NCBI GenBank assembly: GCA_907163375.1
Contig: CAJQUW010005232.1
Span: forward strand, 186,001-250,000
Source of the DNA: Prostheceraeus crozeri
Lineage: Eukaryota; Platyhelminthes; Polycladida; Euryleptidae
DNA length: 64,000 nucleotides
Reading direction: 5' to 3'
A model generated the notes under the pieces. It worked only from the letters and a program-made list of their open reading frames with translations. It did not search any database and was not told where the DNA came from. Below, one piece after another: positions 12,101-24,100 of this stretch (positions are counted from its first letter, which is position 1; each line of letters begins with the position of its first letter). The position numbers and the translations under genes are program-made.

Positions 12101-15100
12101 CGTTGTCACTTTCGGATGATGACTCGATTATTCGATTTCTATTCATCCCATTCGCCGAACACGTGCAGATGATGATGTCATCATTCGATTTCTAAGCATC
12201 CCATGCACCGAATCGATGTTTCACGTCACGTGCAGGTGATGACGTCATCATTCGATTTCTAAGCATCCCATGCACCGATTCGATGTTTCTCGTCATGTGC
12301 AGGTGATGACGTCATCATTCGATTTCTATGCATCCCATGCACCGAATCGATGTTTCACGTCACGTGCAGGTGATGACGTCATCATTCGATTTCTATTCAT
12401 CCCATGCGCTGAACTGATGTCAGATGTGGATGATGACCTTGCGAAGGAGGCTGACCTGAAAGTTACCCATGCCAATCTCGCAAATGGTTATAAAGAGCAC
12501 CGCTATTGCTTTTATTATCAATGGCCTGCTTGCGCTCGAAGTGCCTAGTCTTTGACGTGCGGGCGGTTTTTCCTATATAAAATTCTCCGTTTTGAACACA
12601 TGTATATTGGTAAACGACGACTCTGTGTGGGCACGAGTACTTACTGTTCATAAAATCACCGCAAATATTGCAAGAGCATGATTTTTCTTTCTTATTAATA
12701 TAAAGGTAGTTGACCGATTGATAACCGTACTCTTTAATCAAGCGTACCAGTAAATTATATTTTTCAATAAATTTATTTATTTTGCGATTACACCGGTCAT
12801 TAACGTGAGGCAGTTTAAATTGAAAATTGTTTTCTTTACTTTTATTATTTCTTTTATTTGAAGTTTTTATTTTAACACCTATTTTGCGTTCCTCTTCGCT
12901 ATATTGATTTTGTTCTAGAATCCGGTCAAACTCTTCTAAGTTCTCCTTCCTAATATCTGGATCATTTGATCGTTGGGATATGTTATGTGCACTAGTCTTT
13001 ATTTAATTTGATATTATGTGTCTCGGAAGAAATGAATCTTTTCTCAAAGCTATGTTGGAGTGGCATTCTTTATGATACCAAGAGTATTTAATTTCATTAT
13101 TATATATCTCTATCTTGATATCTAGAAAATTCAACCATTCATTAAGTTTAGTTGCTTCAAGAGTAAATTAAATATGGTTATTAATTGAATTAAAATCGTT
13201 TATTATTTGATTAAATTTATTTTCGTCGAAATCCAAGGGACCTAGTATTATGTCGTCAATATACCGCTTATATAATGCAAGTTTAAAACCCAACATCTCT
13301 AACGCTTTTGATTCAATTTCATGAAGAAATACAGTCATGGAAAAAATATAGTGCCCGGTAAAAAAATGAAAACTCAAGACTTTTTCCTGCGTCACTTTTA
13401 CATACCTACTATTACTCTGATAAATGAACATCATGATAGTGATAAAAGTACAATATTCAGAAAACACAACTGTTTTCCACCTTCTAGAGCTCCAATTGGA
13501 TTTTTGCCGAGTCCATTCAAGTCTGCAATGTTTACGGTCTTCAGTCAGTAGAGTCTTCCTTGCCGATGCAAAGGACTTGAGACCAGCATCTCACAACCGA
13601 TTCGAAAATGTTCTTCTGTCACATTCAAGATGCGAGTCCTGCTCTATTTCTCTGGCAGACATGAAAGGATTTTCTGAGGACATCCTGACAATCTCTTCAT
13701 CATCTCAGTCACTTGTCACTTTCTTCCGCCCACAAGCACCTCGGTTGCTTCCTTCAGCTTGTCCATCGACAGACAATCTCTGAAGATACTTTTTGACCGT
13801 GTTCTCTGAAATGCTCAAGCACTCAGCTATTTTTGGTTTTGAAAATAGTGCATGAGTCCTTAATGCATAAATTTGACCTTTCATAAACTCAGTTAAGTCG
13901 GTACCGCGCGAAGCCATAGCTGACAGCGATCTAAAATGAACGAAGTGACACTTCCAAACCATTTTATTAACTTCATGTTGGTTTGTTTGTGTAGTGTTAA
14001 CTCAAATCAGCAGATATCTATGGACTGTCCACAGTATCAGCATGATTGCATTCAGATCATAATAGAGCACTGGCGAATGTTGATTTGTGGTTATTAACAT
14101 CGATTGCTGCCAACAATATGTTGCAACTTTTCGGGTACTATGCTTTTTCCATGACTGTATAATAGCGAATGGTGGCGCAAAATTGCAGCCCATCGATACA
14201 CCTTTAATTTGCTTGTAAGTCGTGCGTTTTACTCAATTTCATAGTTACAGTAAATAAAAGTTTACAATTTTTCTATACTTTCAATGCTTATTGAATGAAT
14301 ACTGGCTGGAATGCAAGTGCCTAGGGTGTGTTTATATGGACTAATTGTAGATTTATGTAATGATACTCAGTACTTTGTTTCCAACTTGGGAAGATCGCTT
14401 CAAGCGAACTTCAAAAAGTGATCTATCTTTCCACCCCAGTCTTCCCAAGTTGGAAGCAATGACTGACGATCGCAGCCTTTTCAAACGATACTCAGTACCG
14501 CACCACATCAATGCTCTACACGATTACCGCACGTTGTATTTACTAAATAAGATCAAATTTTGATGTCAATTGAATAGCTTTGTTGACAAAGGGACAAAAA
14601 CTAGTTTTTATCAATTAATTTCACTGTTTTATTTAGGCAATATCTTCAAACTGCTTTTAAAACCAGGTTTATACATCGTACTTTTTATACGATCATTGAG
14701 TGCTTGGTGACTGATGAGCATGGTGTAGTCTAGTTGATAGGCGCTTTGATGCTCGCCTCACAGGGAGGGCAGATTATGTCAATAGAACTAGCAATTCTAC
14801 TGTCTATTCGTTGCTATAAACTGTCTATGTTGTTTGATTTCTTGTCTCTAAGTTATTTTAAAGTACATCAAATGCTACTTATCACGCTTTAACCAGTATT
14901 ATGATTTCATGTTATAATTCTCAGGCTCAGTGGCTTGTACTGTAGAATGTTGTTGTCACGTCTAGCGTGTAAGTAGTGTCGTGTTATGAATTTTAGTGAA
15001 TTGTTGTCACATGTGCTCCTTGCTGCAAAGGTTCGTTACTCTCTTTACTTGAACTTGCCTGAGGACGGGTGAAGCCATCATCCGAAAGCTTGCGAAGTAG

Positions 15101-18100
15101 AGATTATAAAGAGAACAAGTCTGCTGAACAAAATCAATTCAAACATTGTTTCTTGTGTCATTCTTACCTGTCAATCTTATCAGTTCACCCTTGTGTCACT
15201 GGCATTAAAGCTTTCAGTCATTATCGCGTAAGGAATCGCTCTCTTTTTTTATCTTGGCGAATCGTACGGACATAAGTGAATCTAAAGAATCTAAAATTGA
15301 GTAGATTGGTTAAATTACAGAGCATGGATGTACTCGTATGTTACTAAAATGTCGGTGATGTGGGACTCAGAATTGCCAAAAAGTCGATTTACTTCTCGGT
15401 GACGTAAAGTTTTTCCCTTTTAAAGCACATTTTAAGGCATAATGGTAGTTATGAGAGAAACAGTCGCGAATTCCTGCCTTTTTGCACCTTAAATCTGCAA
15501 TTTCCTGAGATCTGTTGTTGGTAAAGTGAAGATGATAAGCATGTTCACAAAATTCCGATGGTTCTACGTCGACATCGAGAGTGACAAAATATAAGCATGT
15601 CAGTTGTAGCTGGAAGTAAACATCAACATATAATTGCGTGAAGTCCGGGAGCTACTGACAATAGCATGGATTTGTAGATCTTGAAACGCTGAATACAATA
15701 ATCAAATTCTTGAATGTGGCAGCCAATCGCTTTTGTTTATAAGTAAGGTTAAAGGATTCCCATCGGAATCCAATGGTAAAATTCAAGAAATATCTATGGA
15801 TGGTGAAGCACTTGGCAATTTTCGTACATTGTCTTTTGCAGAAAAGAAACTATTCATCAGAATGGCATGAAATTTGAAACATGATTAAGTGCAGAACATC
15901 AACTTCGATATAAAAGTTTAAGTGAGTCACATGATTCAGTACTTGATGTTTGAGAGCCTCTACAAAATCAGTAAAATTGGCAAAATGAATTTTTGTATTA
16001 CAGCTACATGTACATGCCAGCATAGAAGTAGATAATAGTACACTAGAATGGAAGTTTGATATCTTGCCTATGCACAATGATGGCACATGGAAAAATCTAT
16101 GGCTTGTAGATCTGCTTCTATCTAAAACATCGTATCATAGTCAAGCTATTCGATATAAAACATCGAGAGTGACAAAATATAAGCATGTCAGTTGTAGCTG
16201 GAAGTAAAATGGATAACTGATCAAAATTGTAACTATTTCCTTCATGCATTTACTAGCAAATTGGGATTCCAAAGTTTCGAAGATTCGTATATAGACTGTA
16301 TGCCTTTCTGTCGGAAGCTAGGCCAATGCTGTGAATAACAGCTGTCGTAGAATGAGAAGAATTCTTTCTGAACACCCCAATCCCGGGCAACCAGAGACTG
16401 TGATTCTGTGAGAAATTTGCTTCCTAAAGATCTCAATACCGAAAATTAGTTCGATTCCTAATCCCGGTAGTGTATTCCGACAATATTCATTCACAAATTG
16501 GTCATATTTGTAAATACAGGGTGTCCGCAAAGAAGCAATACAACTTTTCTTTGCTCTCATTTTGTAAATAGCAGCTCAACTGATCCGAATTAGCAGTACT
16601 ACCGGATTACTTATTTTTTTCCTAACACATTTTACTGACGCCATAGCTTTCTATGTGAAGATTTTTTGTCTATTGATTCACAAAATTTGATGACGCTGTA
16701 TAAAAGCGCAAGAGATCATAGAACGATGGGATTCGTCCAATCAGAGAGCGTTGTGCTTCCCCAAAAAATAGTTTTCCCTACATCATTCGTTCACTGTAGC
16801 TAACCTCATAATTGTTGAAATGACTTCAAGCTCCGCTGAAACGACTGGAGACAAGATCTTGGTAGTGCAAGTTGTTTTACGAGTGGTAGAAGTCTTCAGA
16901 AAGTGGCGTACCATACGCAAAATTAAGAGTGACGGTGTTGGGACAAAAAAATAAATTGTCAATTCATAGCTTTAGCTAATGACAGTTCTTGACCATTAAT
17001 AAAATAGCCTCATCAGTCGGTCACTGAAAAAATAAAGTTGACGATTATGTTGAAGTGTGAGGAGTCCATCAGCGTTGTGTGGATTTGTGGCAGTTTTATC
17101 TCCGCGTCAATTTCTCATAATTAGACGGAATTCTGCCATTTTCAAATCTCAATGTCGAGATTGGAATCCCTTCTCATACGATGTGAAACAATCTCTTCAA
17201 CAGACAGACTTCCTACTGGTGCGGCTGGAGAATGAGCGGACGCTGTTGAAGATGGAATGTGGAGGTGGACATCGAGGCTGGGACTTGTACAGGTCAGAGA
17301 ACTCAGAAGATCCTCTCCGCCTTGCATTCGTCAGCAAAGGGGCGGTAGTGGAAAAGATTGAGGAAGATTTTGAAGGTCTTTGTCTTCGAGCTACAGCCAG
17401 TCGTTATCTCAAGGTAAGCGCTCGTTCATCAGATGATCACGTTTTCTGTAATTCTGTGTAACCTTTTCGGCAATTAAACCGATTGGCAGAATTTAGCACA
17501 TTTTCAATCGGCGAGTTTTTATTGAAATTGTTCGTTGATTTCAACCAACTTTATGCCAGAAAACCGGGCCTCCTTTTCAAGCCAAAGCCCGGCCTGAGTA
17601 GTATATAGTGTGACATCCGGCGCGACGCTTCGCTTCGCTTTGCTTCGCTTCGCTTGCGCCGGATGTCACACTTTTGCGGTTTTTTTCAAAGAAATCAAAA
17701 TTTCAAAAATTTCAAAAATTTAAATAGACTTCAAATTTCACGTGGCCGAAGGCCGAAGGGCGAAAATTTAAGCGTTTTTAAAAATACCCAATTTTCAAAA
17801 TTTTCAAAATCTCAAATTTGAGAATTACAATTTTCACCCCCGCTTAAATCATGACCGTTGCAGGACACTGAAAAAATCAGAAAAGTTAAGAATCTCAAAA
17901 TTTGAGAATTACAATTTTCACCCTCGCTTAAATCATGACCGTTGCAGGACACCGAAAAAATCATAAAAGTTAAGAATCTCAAAATTTGAGAATTACAATT
18001 TTCACCCCCGCCAAAATCATGACCGTTCTAGGACACCGAAAATTAGTATTTTTAAAAACGTCTTTTAAATCCATTTTTCAGGTTTTTAAAATATATCATG

Positions 18101-21100
18101 TGACTAAAAATATTTGAAGGAATTGACATATTCTTAACAATAAGTTTAGGTACTTTTACAATTGTCATTCAATTGTAGAGAACATCTGCTTCTCGCATTT
18201 ATGAATAAAATGCATTTCAGTGTAAGGAGCTGTGTCCTCCAACTCAAACATTTGAAAGGAAACAATGTATGAAAGAACAAACAGCTGCTACGCCCACTTA
18301 GACATTTGTAAGACGTGAAATATATAACCAGCAAATCCTACTCCGGCTGCAATGCCGTGAAATAATACACAACAACAATAATCGATATGGCTATTTCAAA
18401 CAATTGTGCTGAAGACTTATTTAATTTAACAGTGTTTCTTGTCAGTGAAGGTTGTGTCAAAACGCTCTCGTCATATATTTCTCAAAATGAGACAAGATCA
18501 ATTTGAAGATAGAAGAAAACAATCGTTGCCAGGGAGGATGAAAAAATTACGGGAGGAATTCAAGAGCAATATATTTTGAGAGGTATGAATTTACAGATAC
18601 TTTGAGTGATTTCATAGAGCCAAATGGTGGAGAGAATAATACAATTGTAAACTTACACAAATTCTTGTTGCATGAAAAAAGAAACAATTCACTCAGTGTT
18701 ATGTGTAAAATTTTTATCGGTAAGCACTATCTGCTCTCTGTTTGTGATAATGACAAGTCTTATTTTTATAGTCTCTTGAAGCAAAATCATATCAATTATT
18801 CACGCATCGAAGTTTCATTTGTTATGAAATTAGGTAAATCAGCAGACAAATTTCCTACGCTTTGTTGGGTGTCTGTTTCTCTTGTACTTTAAAAGTCACG
18901 ACCTAATGTTATCGGAAGATTGACTTCATTGTGTAAAGCAATTATGTGTCATTCCAAATGATTCCATTCTTCTCCCAAACAATGGTGCGTCATTTAGCGA
19001 TAATACCGCGCTGACATATTCAATGGAATTTGGATGTTAAACTCCGCTATTGTTATTGCGATACGGCCGCAAGACACTTTATTTTTATTGTTAGACCTAT
19101 GCCATTTCGTTATATTCTCTTGAATAATGGTGCGCCATTCAGCTAAAATACTGCGCCATTCAACTAATCAAATGACGCGCTGTGAAGAAAATTTATCATT
19201 CTTGAAACCCCTCTGTTTTATATGCAATGTAAATACAATAGAGTGTTTCAATCAATGAAACCTTGTCCACTCGTGGACAGAAATCCTATTGTTTAGAAAA
19301 CTTGTATCTTATATGCAATGTTATTTCCTGTTTTATATGCAATGTTATTTCCTGTTTTATATGCAATGCTATTTCTGTTTTATATGCAATGCTATTTTCT
19401 GTTTTATATGCAATGTTATTTCGTGTTTTCAATCATTTTCATTATGTTGTTTTATGACGTCATTTTTCTCTCATCCAATGAAACCTTGTCCACACGTGGA
19501 CAAATTTACATGTATTTCAATGTATCCAAATTGAATGTATGCAAAGTGGATGTAACCAAATTGAAATATCCATGTGTTGTTTTTAATTTCTCATTTACGG
19601 GAATATAATAGAAACATTGTATCTTCTATAAAAATGAGAAACATCAGGGATTTCCAAAAAATATACAGCAAACAAAACCACGTCAAATTTCGATTTAAAT
19701 GAGATTGCTAAGCAATTGGGAATAAAGAATTTTTACATATTGATGAGTAATGAATTACTATTGATAAAAGATGTGCGAAACACTAACTCTACTAATACAA
19801 TGCAACAATGTAACGTTTAAATTTAGATTAAATTAAATCATTTCTAAATTGAATAAGTAGTAAAGAAAGACATCATTAGAGACCACTTTTAAATCAATAC
19901 CCCCCCCAAGTAGTAAGGAAAGTCATCATTATAAAAATGTTTTAAATCAATACCCCCTTCTGACTAAGTAGTAAGGAAAGACATCATTAGAGAACAGTTT
20001 TAAATCAATACCCCCTTCTGACTTCTAGGGGTCCCTTAAGAAATTTTTTTATCATGAAATGAGCAACATAAATGAGTTTTTGAAATTATATGGAACACAA
20101 ACGACAACGAATTTCGACCTAAAGAAAATCGCTAATCGATTAGGAATAAAGAATTTTCATGTTCTAATGAGAAACGAATTACAATTCCTAAAAAATAGGC
20201 CATCAATAACTGTAAATTTCATAACAAATCTTCATACGTCAGATGAAAAAGGTGTACATTGGTCAGCAGGCGTTAAAAATCATCAGCAGAACTATTATTT
20301 TGATTCATACGGTTTGCCCCCTACAAATGAAGTAAAAGAATTACTTGGAACGGGAACATACAATACGTTTCAAATTCAAACACCAGGCACTACCTATTGT
20401 GGACAATTATGTTTATACGTTTTGTACAAATTACAAAAAGGAGTATCATTTCTAGATATTATGTTAGAGTTAAACAATCTATAACTCAAGCGAAGCTAAA
20501 GCTCTGTTTTCTGTAATTCATTTTGATAAAAACGACCTCTGATATCCTCATTATCTAAATCTTTAATTTCATAAGTAATCGGATAACTTTGATTTATTTT
20601 AGAAACTTCAAATATTTCTTTAGTCCAGTATCCGACGAAGCCTTTTTTCAAATTTATTCTTATATTTAAATATTCTAACTCTATCTCCAATTTTAAATTT
20701 CGGCTTAAGTTTCTGCAAATTCGGATTACTCTCATTCGAATAATTATTCTCGAATATTTTTTTTCTTATCAAATCAGGGTCGTCAGAAGCATTCTTTGGA
20801 GTTTCTTCAATACCAGAATGAACTTTATTATTGTACTCTTCTACAACTCCTGGTAATATCTTCAACCATTTCTGATTTCTTTGCTCAGTAAATTTCTTGA
20901 ATAATTTATTTTTAACGTCCGATTGAATCTTTCTATCACTACGGCCTTCCCCGCATTTTCAGTTGAATAAACTGAGCCTTGGCGATGACTTTCGTCTGTT
21001 TCAAATAATGGCTGAACGTTTCGGTTATAAAATTCCGACCCTTTATCAACAAACAATTTTTTTGGCTTTTTCTTACTTTCTTTAAAGATTTCTTCAAACG

Positions 21101-24100
21101 CATATTTAACTGATAGACCACTTTTATTTTTTAAAGGCTTTACCCAAGCGTATCGTGTATATAAATCTATAACGGTCAATGCGTATTTATAATCAGAATC
21201 ATTCGGCATATGAATAAGATCAGCACTCCAAATATCATCTTTATTAAATACTTTTACTTTCAATGAATATTTAGGTCTTCTATATTCCTTGTGGATTTCA
21301 GACGCATAGGTTCGAGCGTTGCTCTCAGAGTTATTAGTTTCATTTAAACCCTGGCCGAATAATATTTTAGCTTGTAAAGCTTTCTTAACAAACATTCTTT
21401 CAATTTTTTCTCTAAATGTAGGATTTTGAATACTATCTAATTCTTGAATCATCTTCTTATCAGCTGCATGTCGAGAACTTAGATCATGATTTCGATAAGC
21501 TAAATCATGCCTGTAAGCTGCGGCATCTACTCTATTTATTGGTTCTTCACCCGGTTTCGGATTATTATTCTCATCTAGTCTTATATCTAATCGAGTTCCT
21601 GGACCGGTATATGAATGACCAGGAAGATGTTTTTCTTTCGAATATTTACTCCAAATAAATCCAGGAAAGTTTTCTAATGTTTTTTGTATGTCACCTCCAA
21701 CATGCTGACAATTTGAGTTTTTATGTACTTTTAAGAGATAATTCAATAAATCTAAATTAGAAATTTTTAATTTAATTAAATTTTCGGAATTTGTAAAATT
21801 CATTTTAAAAGATAAAATAAATGTTTTACCTAATCGGACCAAAGGTCCTGAGGCTTTAGCCGATGGAACTTTGTTCACAGGCTTTAGCCGATCGGACCAA
21901 AGGTCCTGAGGTTATTACCGAATCATACTAGGACTTAGATATATTCCAGAACCATCTTTAGTTTCTTTAATTTCAATTAAATCATCAACATTGTGGAGAA
22001 TATTTTTGAGAACTCGTTTTCCTTCATCAACTAATTTTAATTTACTAATAAAATTATCTACTATTCCGTCACCCCTAGCAACTTTCTCTAACTCTCTGTT
22101 ATGACGTTTTTGTTCTTCTAATGCTGCCTTCTCTGATTTATTTTTATTTACTGCTTGGACAATACCAGCTGTCCCGCCTGCAACACTTCCTGCAGCTGCT
22201 ATGCCACCTATTATTAGTGGAATTAATGGGAGAATCCCGCCATTCTTTTCTTCTTGTAATTGAATATTCTCTATCATTGGTTTACTTATGTAATACTTTT
22301 TTTTATTAATCGTAATAGTTTTAGGGGTATTTTTGTCAACAATATTACGTAATTTTAATTCAACAGTTTTATTATTATTACTTTTCGCTTGCGACATTTT
22401 TAATAAAAAAAATTTAAGTTACGAAAATTTTTAATCTATTCTAGTTATGAATAAATTTTAAGTTATCAAAAAATTTCAAGTTACCAAAAAATTTTAAGTT
22501 ACCAAAAAATTTTAATCTATTCTAGTTATTAAAAAATTTCAAGTTACCAAAAAATTTTAAGTTACCAAAAAATTTTAATCTATTCTAGTTATGAAAAATT
22601 TTAAGTTAAGAATTTTTAATCTATTCTAGTTATGAAAAAATTTTAATTAACTTATCCTTACCATCTTTCCATTAAGAATTTCAATAGAATATTTTACATC
22701 TTCTAGCAATAAACCATAAGCCATCAATGAAGTTGTGGAATCTTTTTTTTCAATATTAATTGTTACATCACAACCAGTCTTAATAATATCTTCTGATTGT
22801 GCACTTAAATCGAAACAGAAAACAGTATATAAATGTCTCCAATCTCCAGGAGTTAATTGTGGTTCAACTCCAAATTCTATACAAAGATTTCTATAAGCAT
22901 CATATCCTTCCATAAATTGATTATTGGTATCATCGAATCTTAATGGATCAATTGGATATCGGGTTTGATTTAATGAAACTTGTAAACTTCGAATTGTATT
23001 AATATGGAAGAGATTATTGTTCTTATCAAAACTTGGAGAATTATTTCTTTGAAATGTTAGTAATAAATATCTTGGAGTATTCGAAGTTCTAGTAAAATGC
23101 CAGTTAAATCTTTGTTCGGAAAAAGTTACTGAACTAGCAGTACGCTTTAGAAAATTTACTGGAATTGGTTTGTTAGTATTTAATCTTTTTGCAATAGCTG
23201 TTTCAATCTCTAAACTAGGAGTAATATGCTTAATCCACCATTCAAGTCTATCAATTTTTAGATATGCTTTTTTTCCAGTCTTACCAAAAAAGATTAATTC
23301 ATTATTTGCTGTGCGATGAATTATTAACTTCAAATTTTAATTGATATGATATTTTATCATAATGTAAATATCCGAATAATGGAGACAATGACCAATTAAC
23401 TGTCTGTTTACCTTTCTTGTTAAATTCACGTCTTTCTTTATATGCACTATTGTTTGTTTTATTTAAATGTTTTGCAATATTTTCTACATCTTTCGCAATT
23501 CCTGCTGCATCTGTTCCAGCGTGAGTTAAATCATCAACAATTATACCATCATTAGTATCAGGAAACCAACCTTCGATTTCATACTTTTTATTATTTTCAC
23601 CAATTATTACAAATCTAAGCATTGTATCAATTACACCTGGAGAATCACTTATTGTTTCTATATTTTGAGTTGCAACATCTAAACGCATTTGTGTAAATAA
23701 TCTTGGAAAGAAATTATTCTCTAGTGCAATATTATCGGTATCTGGTAATGGTGTTGTAAAATTGGCATCACTATACAAAGAATATTCACAGTGTAAAAAT
23801 GAATCAGGTAGATATATATAACTCTGCTGATTATCAACTTCAAAAATTAAATCACCTCCAGTATTTACTCTACTGGAAGATCCGGGATTCATAGCAATTC
23901 TTATATAGTCATTCTTTTTTGATTGCAACTGACGAACGGAGGATCGTCTAATCTAAATTTATTTTCGATAAGCGAAGACATTTTTATAAAAAATAATTTG
24001 ACTTTTTGTTTTTCTCACACACAGAAAAAATTCTGCTAAAATAATTTTACTAAAATAATTTTACTAAAAAAATTTTGCTAGACCAGCTCCGCTACAGCTT

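Larger units (their letters stand above)
11840..17203 (+). other. WDR6 intron d
   Basis: 5.4-kb intron. It holds a 67-bp-unit minisatellite (12111-12445), a Penelope-like element with a nested Tc1 element (about 12460-14230), and two identical 49-bp direct repeats (15572 and 16160). There is also a short inverted pair around cttcccaagttgga (14380-14452). At about 16518 a 'cagggtgtccgcaaag' string resembles a mariner terminus, with no transposase found beside it. The rest shows nothing. Confidence 0.6.

Noticed and set aside
11864-12146. Minus-strand Ser/Glu/Lys-rich frames
   Set aside because: Low-complexity reading of intron and minisatellite edge in two overlapping frames; no conserved features.
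13168-13467. Apparent 99-codon gene spanning the Tc1 end and Penelope RT
   Set aside because: It is a chance frame across the junction of two elements, not a gene.
18602-18892. 96-codon open frame near the left end of the Polinton
   Set aside because: Begins with TTG, lacks the A-rich start context of the other genes and shows no family resemblance.
19263-19608. Three overlapping open frames with LFYMQCYF-type repeats
   Set aside because: Produced by the 23-bp tandem units inside the Polinton.
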